Source of the DNA: Sphaerisporangium sp. TRM90804 | GTDB taxonomy: Bacteria; Actinomycetota; Actinomycetes; Streptosporangiales; Streptosporangiaceae | Direction of reading: 5' to 3' | Assembly (NCBI RefSeq): GCF_029846175.1 | Contig: NZ_JARWAC010000028.1 | Location: 1 to 64,000, forward strand | Length of the DNA: 64,000 nt | Shown here: positions 51,516-59,764 of the stretch, piece after piece | Position numbering within the stretch: position 1 is the first letter of the stretch | Layout of the letters: each line of letters begins with the position of its first letter | The notes under the pieces: model-generated | Told to the model about the DNA's origin: nothing | Databases searched by the model: none | What the model saw: the letters and a program-made list of their open reading frames with translations, nothing else | Translations under genes and position numbers: made by a program

Positions 51516-51817
51516 CGGGGCTCGACCCGGCCATCCACGCCCCGGTCAGGCTGCGCATGGTGGCCCTGCTGGCCGCCGTGGAGGAGGCGGAGTTCGCCCA
51601 CGTCCGCGACGAGATCGAGGTGAGCGACTCCGTGCTGTCCAAACACGCCGGCGCCCTGGAGGCCACCGGCTACGTGGAGATCCGCAAGGGCCACGTGGGC
51701 AAGCGCCCGAGGACCTGGCTCAGGCTCACCCCCCGGGGCCGCAGCGCCTACAAGGCGCACGTCGCCGCCCTGCAGGAGATCGTCGCGGGATCGGGCCTGT
51801 CGCTCACCCGCGACTAG
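51512..51817 (+). CDS. Winged-helix transcriptional regulator (HTH_34-like), 101 aa
   Basis: A small DNA-binding protein: winged helix from about residue 10 to 90. The HTH (FAHVRDEIEVSDSVLSKHAGALEATGYV) is followed by the wing (EIRKGHVGKRPRTWLRLT) and a helix (RSAYKAHVAALQEI) that probably dimerises it. GTG start coupled to the membrane gene. The palindromes in the operon promoter are its likely binding sites. A hairpin terminator follows 28 bp after its stop. Confidence 0.85.
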   Translation: MTGLDPAIHAPVRLRMVALLAAVEEAEFAHVRDEIEVSDSVLSKHAGALEATGYVEIRKGHVGKRPRTWLRLTPRGRSAYKAHVAALQEIVAGSGLSLTRD

Positions 51818-51844
51818 CCCTACCGCCGTGCCGGCCCGCGCGAG

Positions 51845-51888
51845 ACGCCGCGGCCCGCCCCCTCGCGGGAGAGGGCGGGCCGCGGCGT
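51845..51888. terminator. Strong convergent hairpin terminator
   Basis: A perfect 16-bp stem (ACGCCGCGGCCCGCCC and complement) with a 12-base loop separates the winged-helix gene (plus) from moeZ (minus). The very long GC stem without a T run is typical of high-GC actinobacteria. Confidence 0.75.
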
Positions 51889-51901
51889 CGCGTGCGTCGG
51901 A

Positions 51902-53077
51902 TCAGTACGTGGGCTGGGAGGGGTCGACGGTCTTGACCCAGCTCAGCACCCCGCCGCCCACGTGGACGGCGTCGGCGAAGCCGGCGTTCTTCACCACGGC
52001 CAGGGCCTCGGCGGAGCGGGCGCCCGACTTGCAGTGCAGGACGATCTTCTTGTCGTGCGGGAGCAGCTCAAGGGCGGTGCCCCGCAGGAACTCGCCCTTG
52101 GGGATCAGGACGGCGCCGGGGATGTTGACGATCTCCCACTCGTTCTGCTCGCGGACGTCCACCAGGAAGATGTCCTCCCCGCGGTCCTGCATGTCCTTGA
52201 GCTCCTGGGCGGTGATCGTGGAGCCGGTCGCGGCCTGCTGGGCCTCGTCGGAGATCGAGCCGCAGAACGCCTCGTAGTCGATCAGCTCGGTGATCGTGGG
52301 GTTCTTGCCGCACAGCGGGCACTCGGGGTCCTTGCGGACCTTGACGTCCCGGTACTTCATCTCCAGGGCGTCGTAGATCATCAAGCGGCCGACCAGCGGC
52401 TCGCCGATGCCGGTGAGCACCTTGATCGCCTCGTTGACCTGAACCGAGCCGATGGAGGCGCACAGCACGCCGAGGACGCCGCCCTCGGCGCAGGAGGGCA
52501 CCATGCCGGGGGGCGGGGGCTCGGGGTACAGGCAGCGGTAGCAGGGGCCGTGCTCGGCCCAGAACACGCTCGCCTGGCCGTCGAAGCGGTAGATCGAGCC
52601 CCAGATGTAGGGCTTGCCGAGCAGGACGGCCGCGTCGTTGACCATGTAGCGGGTCGCGAAGTTGTCGGTGCCGTCGACGATCAGGTCGTACGCCGCGAAG
52701 ATGTCCATCACGTTGTCGGTCGTCAGCGCGACGTTGTGGATGATCACGTTCACGTACGGGTTGATCTCGCGGACGCTCGCGGCGGCGCTCTCGGCCTTCA
52801 GGCGGCCGACGTCCGACTGCCCGTGGATGATCTGGCGCTGGAGGTTGGACTCGTCGACGACGTCGAAGTCGACGACGCCGAGGGTGCCGACTCCGGCCGC
52901 GGCGAGGTACATGAGGGCGGGGGAACCGAGGCCGCCCGCGCCCACACAGAGCACCTTGGCGTTCTTCAGCCGCTTCTGCCCTGCCATGCCCACATCGGGG
53001 ATGATCAGGTGGCGAGAGTAGCGGCGCACCTCGTCAACGGTCAGCTCGTCGGCCGGCTCGACCAGCGGTGGCAACGA
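51902..53077 (-). CDS. moeZ: Adenylyltransferase/sulfurtransferase MoeZ, 391 aa
   Basis: MoeZ activates the C-terminus of sulfur-carrier proteins (MoaD, CysO, ThiS) with ATP and transfers sulfur by its rhodanese domain. The E1-like part has GAGGLGSP (ATP), NLQRQIIH, DGTDNFATR, and zinc cysteines in CYRCLY and CPLCG. The rhodanese domain has the active Cys in HCKSGARS. Length equals mycobacterial MoeZ (392 aa). The GTG at 53077 begins the family-typical SLPPLVEPADELT; the longer frame to 53125 is not used in relatives. It may serve moaE in this window. Confidence 0.95.
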   Translation of the reverse strand, partial: SLPPLVEPADELTVDEVRRYSRHLIIPDVGMAGQKRLKNAKVLCVGAGGLGSPALMYLAAAGVGTLGVVDFDVVDESNLQRQIIHGQSDVGRLKAESAAASVREINPYVNVIIHNVALTTDNVMDIFAAYDLIVDGTDNFATRYMVNDAAVLLGKPYIWGSIYRFDGQASVFWAEHGPCYRCLYPEPPPPGMVPSCAEGGVLGVLCASIGSVQVNEAIKVLTGIGEPLVGRLMIYDALEMKYRDVKVRKDPECPLCGKNPTITELIDYEAFCGSISDEAQQAATGSTITAQELKDMQDRGEDIFLVDVREQNEWEIVNIPGAVLIPKGEFLRGTALELLPHDKKIVLHCKSGARSAEALAVVKNAGFADAVHVGGGVLSWVKTVDPSQPTY

Positions 53078-53208
53078 CACAGTTCTACGCTCCCGTTTCG
53101 GGGGATCTTCCCAGGGATTCACCAATCGGCGGCTCGCCCGTCAGGCTACGTGCCCCGCCGTCTTCCTCAACCTAACCCGGTCTCCCCCGCATTCCCGAAT
53201 CAACGATC

Positions 53209-54201
53209 TTACCGGACAGAGGCCGCGTTCTCCGCGTTCTTCGTGCCGGGCGCGTCTTCGGTTTCACCGCCGCGCGGGGAGACTCCGGCGCCGGGGCTCA
53301 GCTCCGTGAGCCGGGCGCCCTCGCGCATCAGCGCGCGTATGTGGCGGGCGACCAGCAGCGGGTACTCCATCTGCGCGACGTGGCCCGCGTGCGGCAGCAG
53401 CACCAGCCGCACGTCGGGGAAGGTGCGCCCGGCGCGCGCCGCCATGCGCGGGTCGACCAGGCGGTCGCGCCGCCCGTGGATCACCATCGTGGGCGCCGTC
53501 ACCCGGGCGGCCTGCCGCCAGAGGTTGTCCTCGCCCCTGCGGAAGTACTCGTTGACCAGCGCGCGGGCCGACGCCACGAGCGCCAGTCCGGCGTAGGGCA
53601 GATCGTCGCGGCGGCGCAGCTCGGTGATGGCGTCCTCGACGCGGGTGGGGTGCACCCGCCCGGCGTCGGCGTAGCACATGGCCATCGTGGCCTGGATGCG
53701 CCGCTCGGGCGGCATCCACCGCATGCGGGAGGCGGCCCACTCGCCGATGCGCGGGGTGGCCGACACCGCGACCCGCGCGGGGCCGTAGCGCGGGAGCAGG
53801 TCGGGCAGCGCCGGGGAGATGAGCGTGAGCGTGCGGACGAGCTGGGGGTGCGTGGCCGCCACCCGGACGGCGACCGCGCCGCCCAGCGAGTTGCCGACCA
53901 GGTGCACCGGGCCACCGACGTGCTCGACCAGCGCGGTGACGGCCGAGGCGTAGGCGTCGACGGAGTAGTCGGCGCCGGGCGGGGCCGGGGAGAAGCCGGC
54001 CCCGGGAAGGTCGAGGGCGTACCCGCGCACCTCGCCGCTCAGCTCGCCCATGACGTCGGTCCAGTTGGTGGCCGACCCGGCCAGCCCGTGCACGAACACG
54101 GCCCGCTCCTCGGGCCCGGCGGGCGTCGAGCGGACGTGCAGCGTCGTCTCGCCGAGCGCGACCAGCTCCCCCGGCCAGTGTGGAATCGGCTCCTGCGGCA
54201 T
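53209..54201 (-). CDS. Alpha/beta hydrolase, 330 aa
   Basis: A cytoplasmic alpha/beta hydrolase. The oxyanion region is VHGLAGSATNW, the nucleophile is in the GNSLGG elbow, the acid is near GRRDRLV and the His is in LPHAGHVAQ. Resembles LipV-type and other carboxylesterases; the substrate is unknown. ATG at 54201 with GGGGGAGCG upstream. The tail (about 25 residues) is Glu/Pro-rich and probably disordered. It lies upstream of moeZ on the same strand with a 131-bp gap. Confidence 0.85.
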   Translation of the reverse strand: MPQEPIPHWPGELVALGETTLHVRSTPAGPEERAVFVHGLAGSATNWTDVMGELSGEVRGYALDLPGAGFSPAPPGADYSVDAYASAVTALVEHVGGPVHLVGNSLGGAVAVRVAATHPQLVRTLTLISPALPDLLPRYGPARVAVSATPRIGEWAASRMRWMPPERRIQATMAMCYADAGRVHPTRVEDAITELRRRDDLPYAGLALVASARALVNEYFRRGEDNLWRQAARVTAPTMVIHGRRDRLVDPRMAARAGRTFPDVRLVLLPHAGHVAQMEYPLLVARHIRALMREGARLTELSPGAGVSPRGGETEDAPGTKNAENAASVR

Positions 54202-54516
54202 CGCTCCCCCTTCGGTCCAACCTCCGGTTTCGACGATAACCCGGCGCCGCCACCGCCCGTTCACCACCACACCGGGCTGAGGAAGCGTCCGGACAGGACC
54301 GAAGATCATTTGAAAAATCGGGCAAATCGGGAAATATCGAACTGAAAGACATAAGGGCAGGTTAAGGAGCTGCCAAGACGCAGTGATCCTCGTTTGTCGT
54401 ATGGGTCCCCCGGATAACAACACAAGTGGGAACGCTCTTAACGAGCACCCAGCATTTACCGAGAAACGCGTAAATGCGTCTGCTGGGCAACCCGATGCGT
54501 CAAGGGGGAAAACGCA
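54202..54516 (+). other. Regulatory stretch upstream of the Gly/His-rich gene
   Basis: No gene is seen in these 315 bp, and the composition is clearly less GC-rich than in the neighbours, which suits a promoter and leader. GCATTTAC (54452-54459) and GTAAATGC (54470-54477) form a perfect 8-bp hairpin with a 10-base loop, flanked by CCCAGC/GCTGGG, which extend it imperfectly. It lies about 40 bp before the ATG at 54517, so it may protect or regulate the mRNA. I could not fix a sigma-factor promoter. Confidence 0.5.
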
Positions 54517-55002
54517 ATGCCCGTGAAGAAATATGCCGCAATTCTCACCGTCACCGCGGCACTCACCGGTGGTCTCGCCGGCCTGGGAGCGACCAGTGCC
54601 AACGCGTCCACCGCGATCGGCACCAACGTCGGCTGGGGCGATGACTTCGGCGGCTACGGCGGCGGCTTCGACGGCGGCGGCGGCGGTTACGGCGGCGGCC
54701 ACCACTGCCACCACGGCCACCATGGCCACCACGGCCACCACGGCGACCACGGCGGCTACTACGGTGACGACGACGGCGACTGGGGCGGCAAGGGCTACAA
54801 GAAGCACCACCGTCACCACCGCAAGCACGGCGGACACCACCGCAACTGCTACTTCAAGATCGTCGAGGCGCGCTTCTTCCGTGCGATCATCGGCCACAAC
54901 AACCACCACGGCGGCGGCCACGACTACTGGCGCGACGACAAGCGCTGGGCCCCGCCGCACCACCACCACAAGAAGTGGAAGCACGGCAAGCACGACCGTT
55001 GA
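54517..55002 (+). CDS. Secreted glycine/histidine-rich protein, 161 aa
   Basis: An N-terminal signal peptide (about residues 1-30, KKYAAILTVTAALTGGLAGL) with a probable Ala-x-Ala cleavage site (ANAS). The mature part has a Gly/Tyr/Asp block, a HGHHGHHGHHGDHGG repeat, basic His/Lys clusters, a short hydrophobic core (CYFKIVEARFFRAIIG) and a terminal HHHHKK. About 28 of 161 residues are His, and there are only two Cys. This composition suggests extracellular metal binding (zinc, nickel or copper) or a structural surface protein; no enzymatic motif is visible. AAGGGGG precedes the ATG. A hairpin terminator follows. Confidence 0.72.
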   Translation: MPVKKYAAILTVTAALTGGLAGLGATSANASTAIGTNVGWGDDFGGYGGGFDGGGGGYGGGHHCHHGHHGHHGHHGDHGGYYGDDDGDWGGKGYKKHHRHHRKHGGHHRNCYFKIVEARFFRAIIGHNNHHGGGHDYWRDDKRWAPPHHHHKKWKHGKHDR

Positions 55003-55355
55003 TCGACGCCCGGCCTGAGCGGCCTCGCCGAGGGACGGTAGCGAACCCGGCGGAAGCACCGGCCGCGTAGGAGTAGATGGCGGTACAGCACGAAGACGGG
55101 CCCCGGAGCCTTTCTGGCTCCGGGGCCCTTCCGCCATTCCTCCCGCGTATCCATAAACGCCCCCGCCGCGATTTCGGGTTCTCCGTCACGCGGCGGTGGT
55201 TCCCGTGTTCTCCGTTTCGCGAGGCGGCGAAGGAGTACCGATTTCGCCGCCCCATTCGACGCCGGAACGCGGCTTTCCGAGGCGGGCGCGCCGCGCCGCC
55301 GTCCCGGACCTCCCGTGGCACGCGGCGCGTCCGATTCCGGAAGGCGCGGGCCGGT
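55003..55355. other. Gene-less stretch with terminator
   Basis: Between the Gly/His-rich gene and the minus-strand SDR stop I see no coding sequence. The hairpin at 55098-55128 is the only clear element. The remaining 227 bp are Arg/Pro-rich shadow frames without ribosome binding sites. Confidence 0.55.
55098..55128. terminator. Hairpin terminator after the Gly/His-rich gene
   Basis: GGGCCCCGGAGCC and its complement form a 13-bp stem with a TTTCT loop. It lies 96 bp after the stop codon and is followed by TT on the plus strand. Confidence 0.7.
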
Positions 55356-56105
55356 TCAGGTGAGGGCGGTGGGCCGGACGAGCAGTTCGTTGACGTCGAC
55401 CTCGGCGGGCTGGGCGATGGCGTACGCGATGGCGGAGGCGACGGACGACGCCGGGATGTTGAACCGCCGGGCGGCCCCGGCCACGACCGCCCGCACCTCC
55501 TCGTCAGCGCCGTGGCGGGTGAGCTCCGACTCGGTGAAGCCGGGGCTGACCAAGGTCACGCGGATGTCGGTGCTCTCCTGACGCAGCCCCTCCGAGAGCG
55601 CCCGCACGGCGAACTTGGTGGCGCAGTAGACGGCGCTCGTCGCGTCGACCTCGTACGCCGTCGTCGAGCCGATGTTGACGATGTGGCCGGCGCCCCGGGC
55701 CCGCATCAGCGGCAGAACGGCCGCGATGCCGTACAGGGTGCCACGCAGGTTCACGTCGATCATCTGGTCCCACTCGTCGACGAGCCCCTTGTCCAGCCGC
55801 GACAGGGCCATCACGCCCGCGTTGTTGACCATCACGTCGACGCGGCCGTGCCGTTCGTGGGCGGCGTCGGCGAAGGCGCGCACGCTGTCCAGGCTCGTCA
55901 CGTCGAGCTCCTGGTGATCGGCCCGGCCGCCTGCCGCGTGGATCTCGTCGGAGACGGCCTTGAGGCGGTCGGCGCGCCGGGCGCCGAGCACCACGTGGTG
56001 GCCGTCGGCGGCCAGCCGGCGGGCGGTGGCCTCGCCGATGCCGCTGCTGGCGCCGGTGATGAGAACGATCTTGCTGTCGGAAGCGGGCGTGGTCGTGCTG
56101 CTCAT
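55356..56105 (-). CDS. SDR-family oxidoreductase, 249 aa
   Basis: A classical short-chain dehydrogenase. Cofactor motif TGASSGIGE (residues 18-26) and GARRADR suggest NADP preference; NNAGVM and the active site Ser/Tyr/Lys (GSTTAYEVDATSAVYCATK) are all present. Length is normal. The substrate is unknown. An XRE-type regulator with a ligand-binding domain lies upstream on the same strand (220 bp), a common pairing in actinobacteria that suggests the SDR is its target. Confidence 0.9.
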   Translation of the reverse strand: MSSTTTPASDSKIVLITGASSGIGEATARRLAADGHHVVLGARRADRLKAVSDEIHAAGGRADHQELDVTSLDSVRAFADAAHERHGRVDVMVNNAGVMALSRLDKGLVDEWDQMIDVNLRGTLYGIAAVLPLMRARGAGHIVNIGSTTAYEVDATSAVYCATKFAVRALSEGLRQESTDIRVTLVSPGFTESELTRHGADEEVRAVVAGAARRFNIPASSVASAIAYAIAQPAEVDVNELLVRPTALT

Positions 56106-56324
56106 GTGGACTCCAGGGAGGGTCGGTCACGGGGTGCGGAGCCCCGTGCCACCAAGCCTGGGCCCGGAGCCCGGGATGGAGAAGGACGTGTCTTCCTGGG
56201 GGCGCCACACCCAGGAAGACCCGCCCTTCCGTGCGCCCGCGCCCGCGTGGAGCAATGCATCAGGAACATGGTGAAAGCCGGGAATGCCGGGAAAGCCGGA
56301 AGGGGGACGGTGGCCGGGGGACGG

Positions 56325-57152
56325 CTACGACGCGGCGTGGGCCGATCCCAGGTACGCGACGGCGTCGGCGCTGCGGCTGTCCGGCTCCGGCGTGCCGACG
56401 AGCAACTGCTGGCCGGGCGTGTCATGGACGTCGAAGATCTGGTAGTTCAGCTCGACGCGGCCGGCCCGCGGGTGGACGAAGGTCTTGACCATCCGCTTCA
56501 GCCCGCTCACGTTCTGCCGCTCCCACAGCCCGCGGAACGCGGGAGTGGTCTCCACCAGCTCGTCCGCGAGAGCCCGGATCTCCGGCTCGTGCGGGAAGGC
56601 GGTCGCGTTGAGGCGCAGGGCGTACACGACGGCCTCCGCCACGACGGGCCAGTCGGCGAAGACGGCCTCGGCCTCCGGATGCAGGAACAGCACGCGCACC
56701 ATGTTCCTCATGCCGTCGAACGGCGAGAGCAGCGCGTCCGCGACGGCGTTGGCGGCGAGGACGTCGAAGGACGGGCCCACCACGTACGCCGCCGCCGCGG
56801 GAAAGGAGTCGAGCAGGCGCCGCAGATCGGGGTGGACCAGGTCGGGCGTACCGTCCGGCGACGGCCTCGGGTTCAGCCCGGCGAGCCGGAAGACGTGGCC
56901 GCGCGCGTCCGCGTCGAGCCGGAGCGCCCGCCCGATCGCGTCCACGACCTGCGGCGACGGGTTGCGTTCCCGGCCCTGCTCCAACCGGGCGTAGTAGTCG
57001 GCGCTCACCCCCGCCAGCACCGCGACCTCCTCACGGCGCAGCCCGTGCACCCGGCGGCCGCCGCCGCCGCGCAGCCCCACGTCGGCGGGGTCGACACGGG
57101 CGCGCTGGGCGCGCAGGAACTCACCGAGCGGAGTACCGGGTCTGTCGGGCAC
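56325..57152 (-). CDS. XRE-family regulator with MmyB-like ligand-binding domain, 275 aa
   Basis: A Cro/C1-type HTH at about residues 12-80 (HGLRREEVAVLAGVSADYYARLEQGRERNPSPQ) leads to the C-terminal MLTR/MmyB domain, which binds fatty-acid-like ligands in the family. Landmarks are LFLHPEAEAVFADWP and LNYQIFDVHDTPGQQLLVGTPEPDS. GTG at 57152 (MPDRPGTPLGEFL) has a modest AGG upstream; the frame stays open to 57215. Likely regulates the neighbouring SDR gene. Confidence 0.87.
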   Translation of the reverse strand: MPDRPGTPLGEFLRAQRARVDPADVGLRGGGGRRVHGLRREEVAVLAGVSADYYARLEQGRERNPSPQVVDAIGRALRLDADARGHVFRLAGLNPRPSPDGTPDLVHPDLRRLLDSFPAAAAYVVGPSFDVLAANAVADALLSPFDGMRNMVRVLFLHPEAEAVFADWPVVAEAVVYALRLNATAFPHEPEIRALADELVETTPAFRGLWERQNVSGLKRMVKTFVHPRAGRVELNYQIFDVHDTPGQQLLVGTPEPDSRSADAVAYLGSAHAAS

Positions 57153-57298
57153 GGCCGTCAGCCTACGCGCCCGGCCGGATGCCCTCTCCCCGGCGATCTC
57201 CACCCACGGCTCCACGTGGCGGGCGTCCCGGGAGCGCCCCGGCCGGCCGCCGGGTGCCTCACCGGAAGGCGAACGCGGCGACCTGATCGGGGACGCGC

Positions 57299-58195
57299 TC
57301 AGGCGGTCTTGCGGGCGCGGCGCTTCGGCGCCTGCTTCTTGGCGTCCTTCTCCTCATCGGCCGCCTTCGCGGCCTTCGCCGCGGGCCTCTTCTTGGCGGG
57401 GGCCTTCTCACCGGCGCCCTCGCGCTCCTTCTTGGCCGCGTCGACGCTGGCCCGCAGCGCCGCCATCAGGTCGACGGCGGGACCGGCCTCCTCCGCCGCC
57501 TCGGGCCGGACGATCTCCTTGCCCTCCACCTTGGCCTCGATCATCGTCTGGAGCGCCTCCCGGTAGGCGTCGTGGTAGTCGGCGGGGTCGAACTCCCCGG
57601 CCATGGTCTGGATGAGGGACTCCGCCATCTGCAGTTCCTGCGGGCGGACCTCGACGTCCTCGTCCTGGAAGGCGAACCCCGCCTCGCGGACCTCGTCGGG
57701 CCACAGCATGGTCTCCAGCACGAACACGCCCTCGCGGATGCGCAGGGCCGCGAGCGACTCGCGCTGACGCAGCGCGATCTTCACGATCGCCACCTGCCCG
57801 GTGCGCTCCAGCGCGTCGCGCAGCAGCACGTACGGCTTCACGCCCGCGGGCTCGGGCTCCACGTAGTACGACTTGTTGAACAGGATGGGATCCAGCTGCT
57901 CGGCCGGCGTGAACTGCAGCACGTCGATGCGGCGCGACGTCGTCAGGGGCAGCTCGGCGAAGTCCTCGTCGGTGAGCACCACCATCTCGCCGCCGGGCAG
58001 CTCGTACCCCTTGGCGATGTCGGCGTACGGGATCTCCTCGCCGTCGACGCTGCACACGCGCTTGTACTTGATGCGACCGGCGTCCTCGCGGTGCACCTGG
58101 TGGAAGGTGACGTCCTTCTGTTCGGTCGCCGAATAGAGTTTCACCGGGATCGTGACGAGCCCGAACGAGACGGCACCCTTCCAGATGCTACGCAT
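57299..58195 (-). CDS. ku: Non-homologous end-joining protein Ku, 298 aa
   Basis: Bacterial Ku forms a ring homodimer on DNA ends and recruits LigD. The family start MRSIWKGAVSFGLV is intact, as are the segments EEIPYADIAKGYEL, DPILFNKSYYVEPE and LAALRIREGVFVLETMLW. A C-terminal Lys/Ala-rich tail (KKRPAAKAAKAADEEKDAKK) is a typical DNA-binding extension. It is divergent from the LigD-type polymerase gene, 192 bp apart, forming an NHEJ locus without an adjacent ligase. Confidence 0.96.
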   Translation of the reverse strand: MRSIWKGAVSFGLVTIPVKLYSATEQKDVTFHQVHREDAGRIKYKRVCSVDGEEIPYADIAKGYELPGGEMVVLTDEDFAELPLTTSRRIDVLQFTPAEQLDPILFNKSYYVEPEPAGVKPYVLLRDALERTGQVAIVKIALRQRESLAALRIREGVFVLETMLWPDEVREAGFAFQDEDVEVRPQELQMAESLIQTMAGEFDPADYHDAYREALQTMIEAKVEGKEIVRPEAAEEAGPAVDLMAALRASVDAAKKEREGAGEKAPAKKRPAAKAAKAADEEKDAKKQAPKRRARKTA

Positions 58196-58387
58196 GACTT
58201 CTCCTCACCTCGGACCCACTGTCGAACAGGCGTTCGGTAGTGGCAAGGGCGCAAAGCAGTATCCAAATGGGCAGTACCCACTGTGGATGGCCGTATCCGG
58301 CGAAGTCACTGCCCGCCGGGGGCGGAATAGGGGTCGGCCGTCGCATCGGACGTCCCCGACCATGGGACGCGACAGGAAGGGGCCGGC

Positions 58388-59305
58388 GTGGCCGACAAGG
58401 TCCGGGTCAAGGTGGGCGATCGCGAGCTGACGATCGGCAACCTGCAGAAGGTGCTGTACCCGGAGGCGGGGTTCACCAAGGCCGAGGTGATCGACTACTA
58501 CAGCCGGGTCGCCCCCGTGATGCTGCCGCACCTGCGGGGCCGGCCGCTCACCGTCAAGCGCTACCCCAACGGTGTGGGCGGCACGTTCTTCTTCGAGAAG
58601 AACCGCCCGGCCCACACCCCCGACTGGGTGCGCACGGCGCGCCTGCCCGTCCCGGGCAGCACCAAGGACCGCGACACCATCGACTTCGCCGTCGTCGACG
58701 ACCTGCCGACCCTGGTGTACTTCGCCGCGCTCGCCGCGCTGGAGTTCCACACGCCCATGTGGCGGGTGGACGACGACGGCGAGGCCCTGCCGCCCGACGT
58801 CATGGTCTTCGACCTCGACCCCGGCGCGCCCGCGAGCATCGTCGAGTGCTGCCGGGTGGCCTCCCGGCTGCGCGACGTGCTGCGCGAGGACGACCTGCCG
58901 GCGTGCCCCAAGACGAGCGGCAACAAGGGCATGCAGGTCTACGTCCCGTGGGCCGGCCGCTCGGACGACGCCTCCGAGTACGCCAAGGCCGTCGCCCAGC
59001 GCCTGGAGGGGGAGAGCCCCGGCGAGGTCGTGAGCAAGATGGCGAGGAAACTGCGTCCGGGGAAGGTGTTCATCGACTGGAGCCAGAACAACCCGGCCAA
59101 GACCACCGTCACGCCGTACTCGCTGCGCGCCAACCCGCGGCCGACCGCCTCCACCCCGCTCACCTGGGAGGAGGTCGAGGGCTGCTCCTCGGCCGAGGAG
59201 CTGGTCTTCACCGCGGGCGACGTCCTGGCCAGGGTGGAGGAGCACGGCGACCTCATGGCGCCGCTGGTGACGCCGGAGCCCGGACGGGCTCGGGGCGGGC
59301 CTTAG
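58388..59305 (+). CDS. LigD-type DNA polymerase/primase domain protein, 305 aa
   Basis: An archaeo-eukaryotic-primase polymerase like the LigD PolDom. FDLDPG provides the two metal Asp residues and VFIDWSQN the third; FEKNRPAHTPDWV and the phosphate-binding KTSGNKGMQVYVP complete the family. In the latter motif Gln occupies the place of the usual His (SGxKGLH). It consists of the polymerase domain only, without ligase or phosphoesterase. It acts with Ku to fill ends with ribo- or deoxynucleotides. GTG at 58388 with AAGGGG six bases upstream. Confidence 0.92.
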   Translation: MADKVRVKVGDRELTIGNLQKVLYPEAGFTKAEVIDYYSRVAPVMLPHLRGRPLTVKRYPNGVGGTFFFEKNRPAHTPDWVRTARLPVPGSTKDRDTIDFAVVDDLPTLVYFAALAALEFHTPMWRVDDDGEALPPDVMVFDLDPGAPASIVECCRVASRLRDVLREDDLPACPKTSGNKGMQVYVPWAGRSDDASEYAKAVAQRLEGESPGEVVSKMARKLRPGKVFIDWSQNNPAKTTVTPYSLRANPRPTASTPLTWEEVEGCSSAEELVFTAGDVLARVEEHGDLMAPLVTPEPGRARGGP

Positions 59306-59365
59306 GCTGGACCCATCGGGCACGGACACGGCGGCGAGCCACACCGGCCCGCGATGGAGGGACCG

Positions 59366-59599
59366 ATGATGTCCGAGATGGATCAGGGCGGCGACGAGTC
59401 GGCGCTGGACGCGCTCGACCCCCTCGACGACGTGGCCGACGAGCTTGACACCGAGGTCCCGGAGGCCGACGCCATCGAGCAGCGCCTGACCCTCCGCACC
59501 GAACAGCGGGAATGGCCTCTGGAGATTCCCTACGACGTCGACCCGGCCGACGCCGCCGACCAGGAGCGTGTGGTCGACCTCGACGAGGACTACCGCTGA
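59366..59599 (+). CDS. Small acidic protein, 77 aa
   Basis: A strongly acidic protein (LDPLDDVADELDTEVPEAD, then a PYDVDPADAADQERVVDLDEDYR end). The EVPEADAIEQRL segment recurs in small acidic actinobacterial proteins of DUF5709-like type, function unknown. The ATG at 59366 is placed by GGAGGG six bases upstream rather than the ATG at 59354. It follows the LigD-polymerase gene on the same strand. Confidence 0.68.
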   Translation: MMSEMDQGGDESALDALDPLDDVADELDTEVPEADAIEQRLTLRTEQREWPLEIPYDVDPADAADQERVVDLDEDYR

Positions 59600-59764
59600 C
59601 GACACCGGATCCGCACCCGCGCGTAGGATGTGAAGCCCGAACCCGATCAACGGGCGTGAGGCACAGGCGAGCGCCTGACCGGCGGGGGTTCCGAGCCTCG
59701 ACAACACGAAACCGGATCTGATCACCGAGCGCGTGACGCGTGAACCGTCCCCAAGGAGTGTCCC

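Noticed and set aside
54361-54516. Possible ydaO-type c-di-AMP riboswitch before the Gly/His-rich gene
   Set aside because: The GGGTCCCCC stretch is suggestive, but I could not find the conserved paired core; only a simple hairpin is supported.
55077-57566. 829-aa plus-strand open frame
   Set aside because: Antisense shadow of the SDR and XRE genes, without domain resemblance or start signals.
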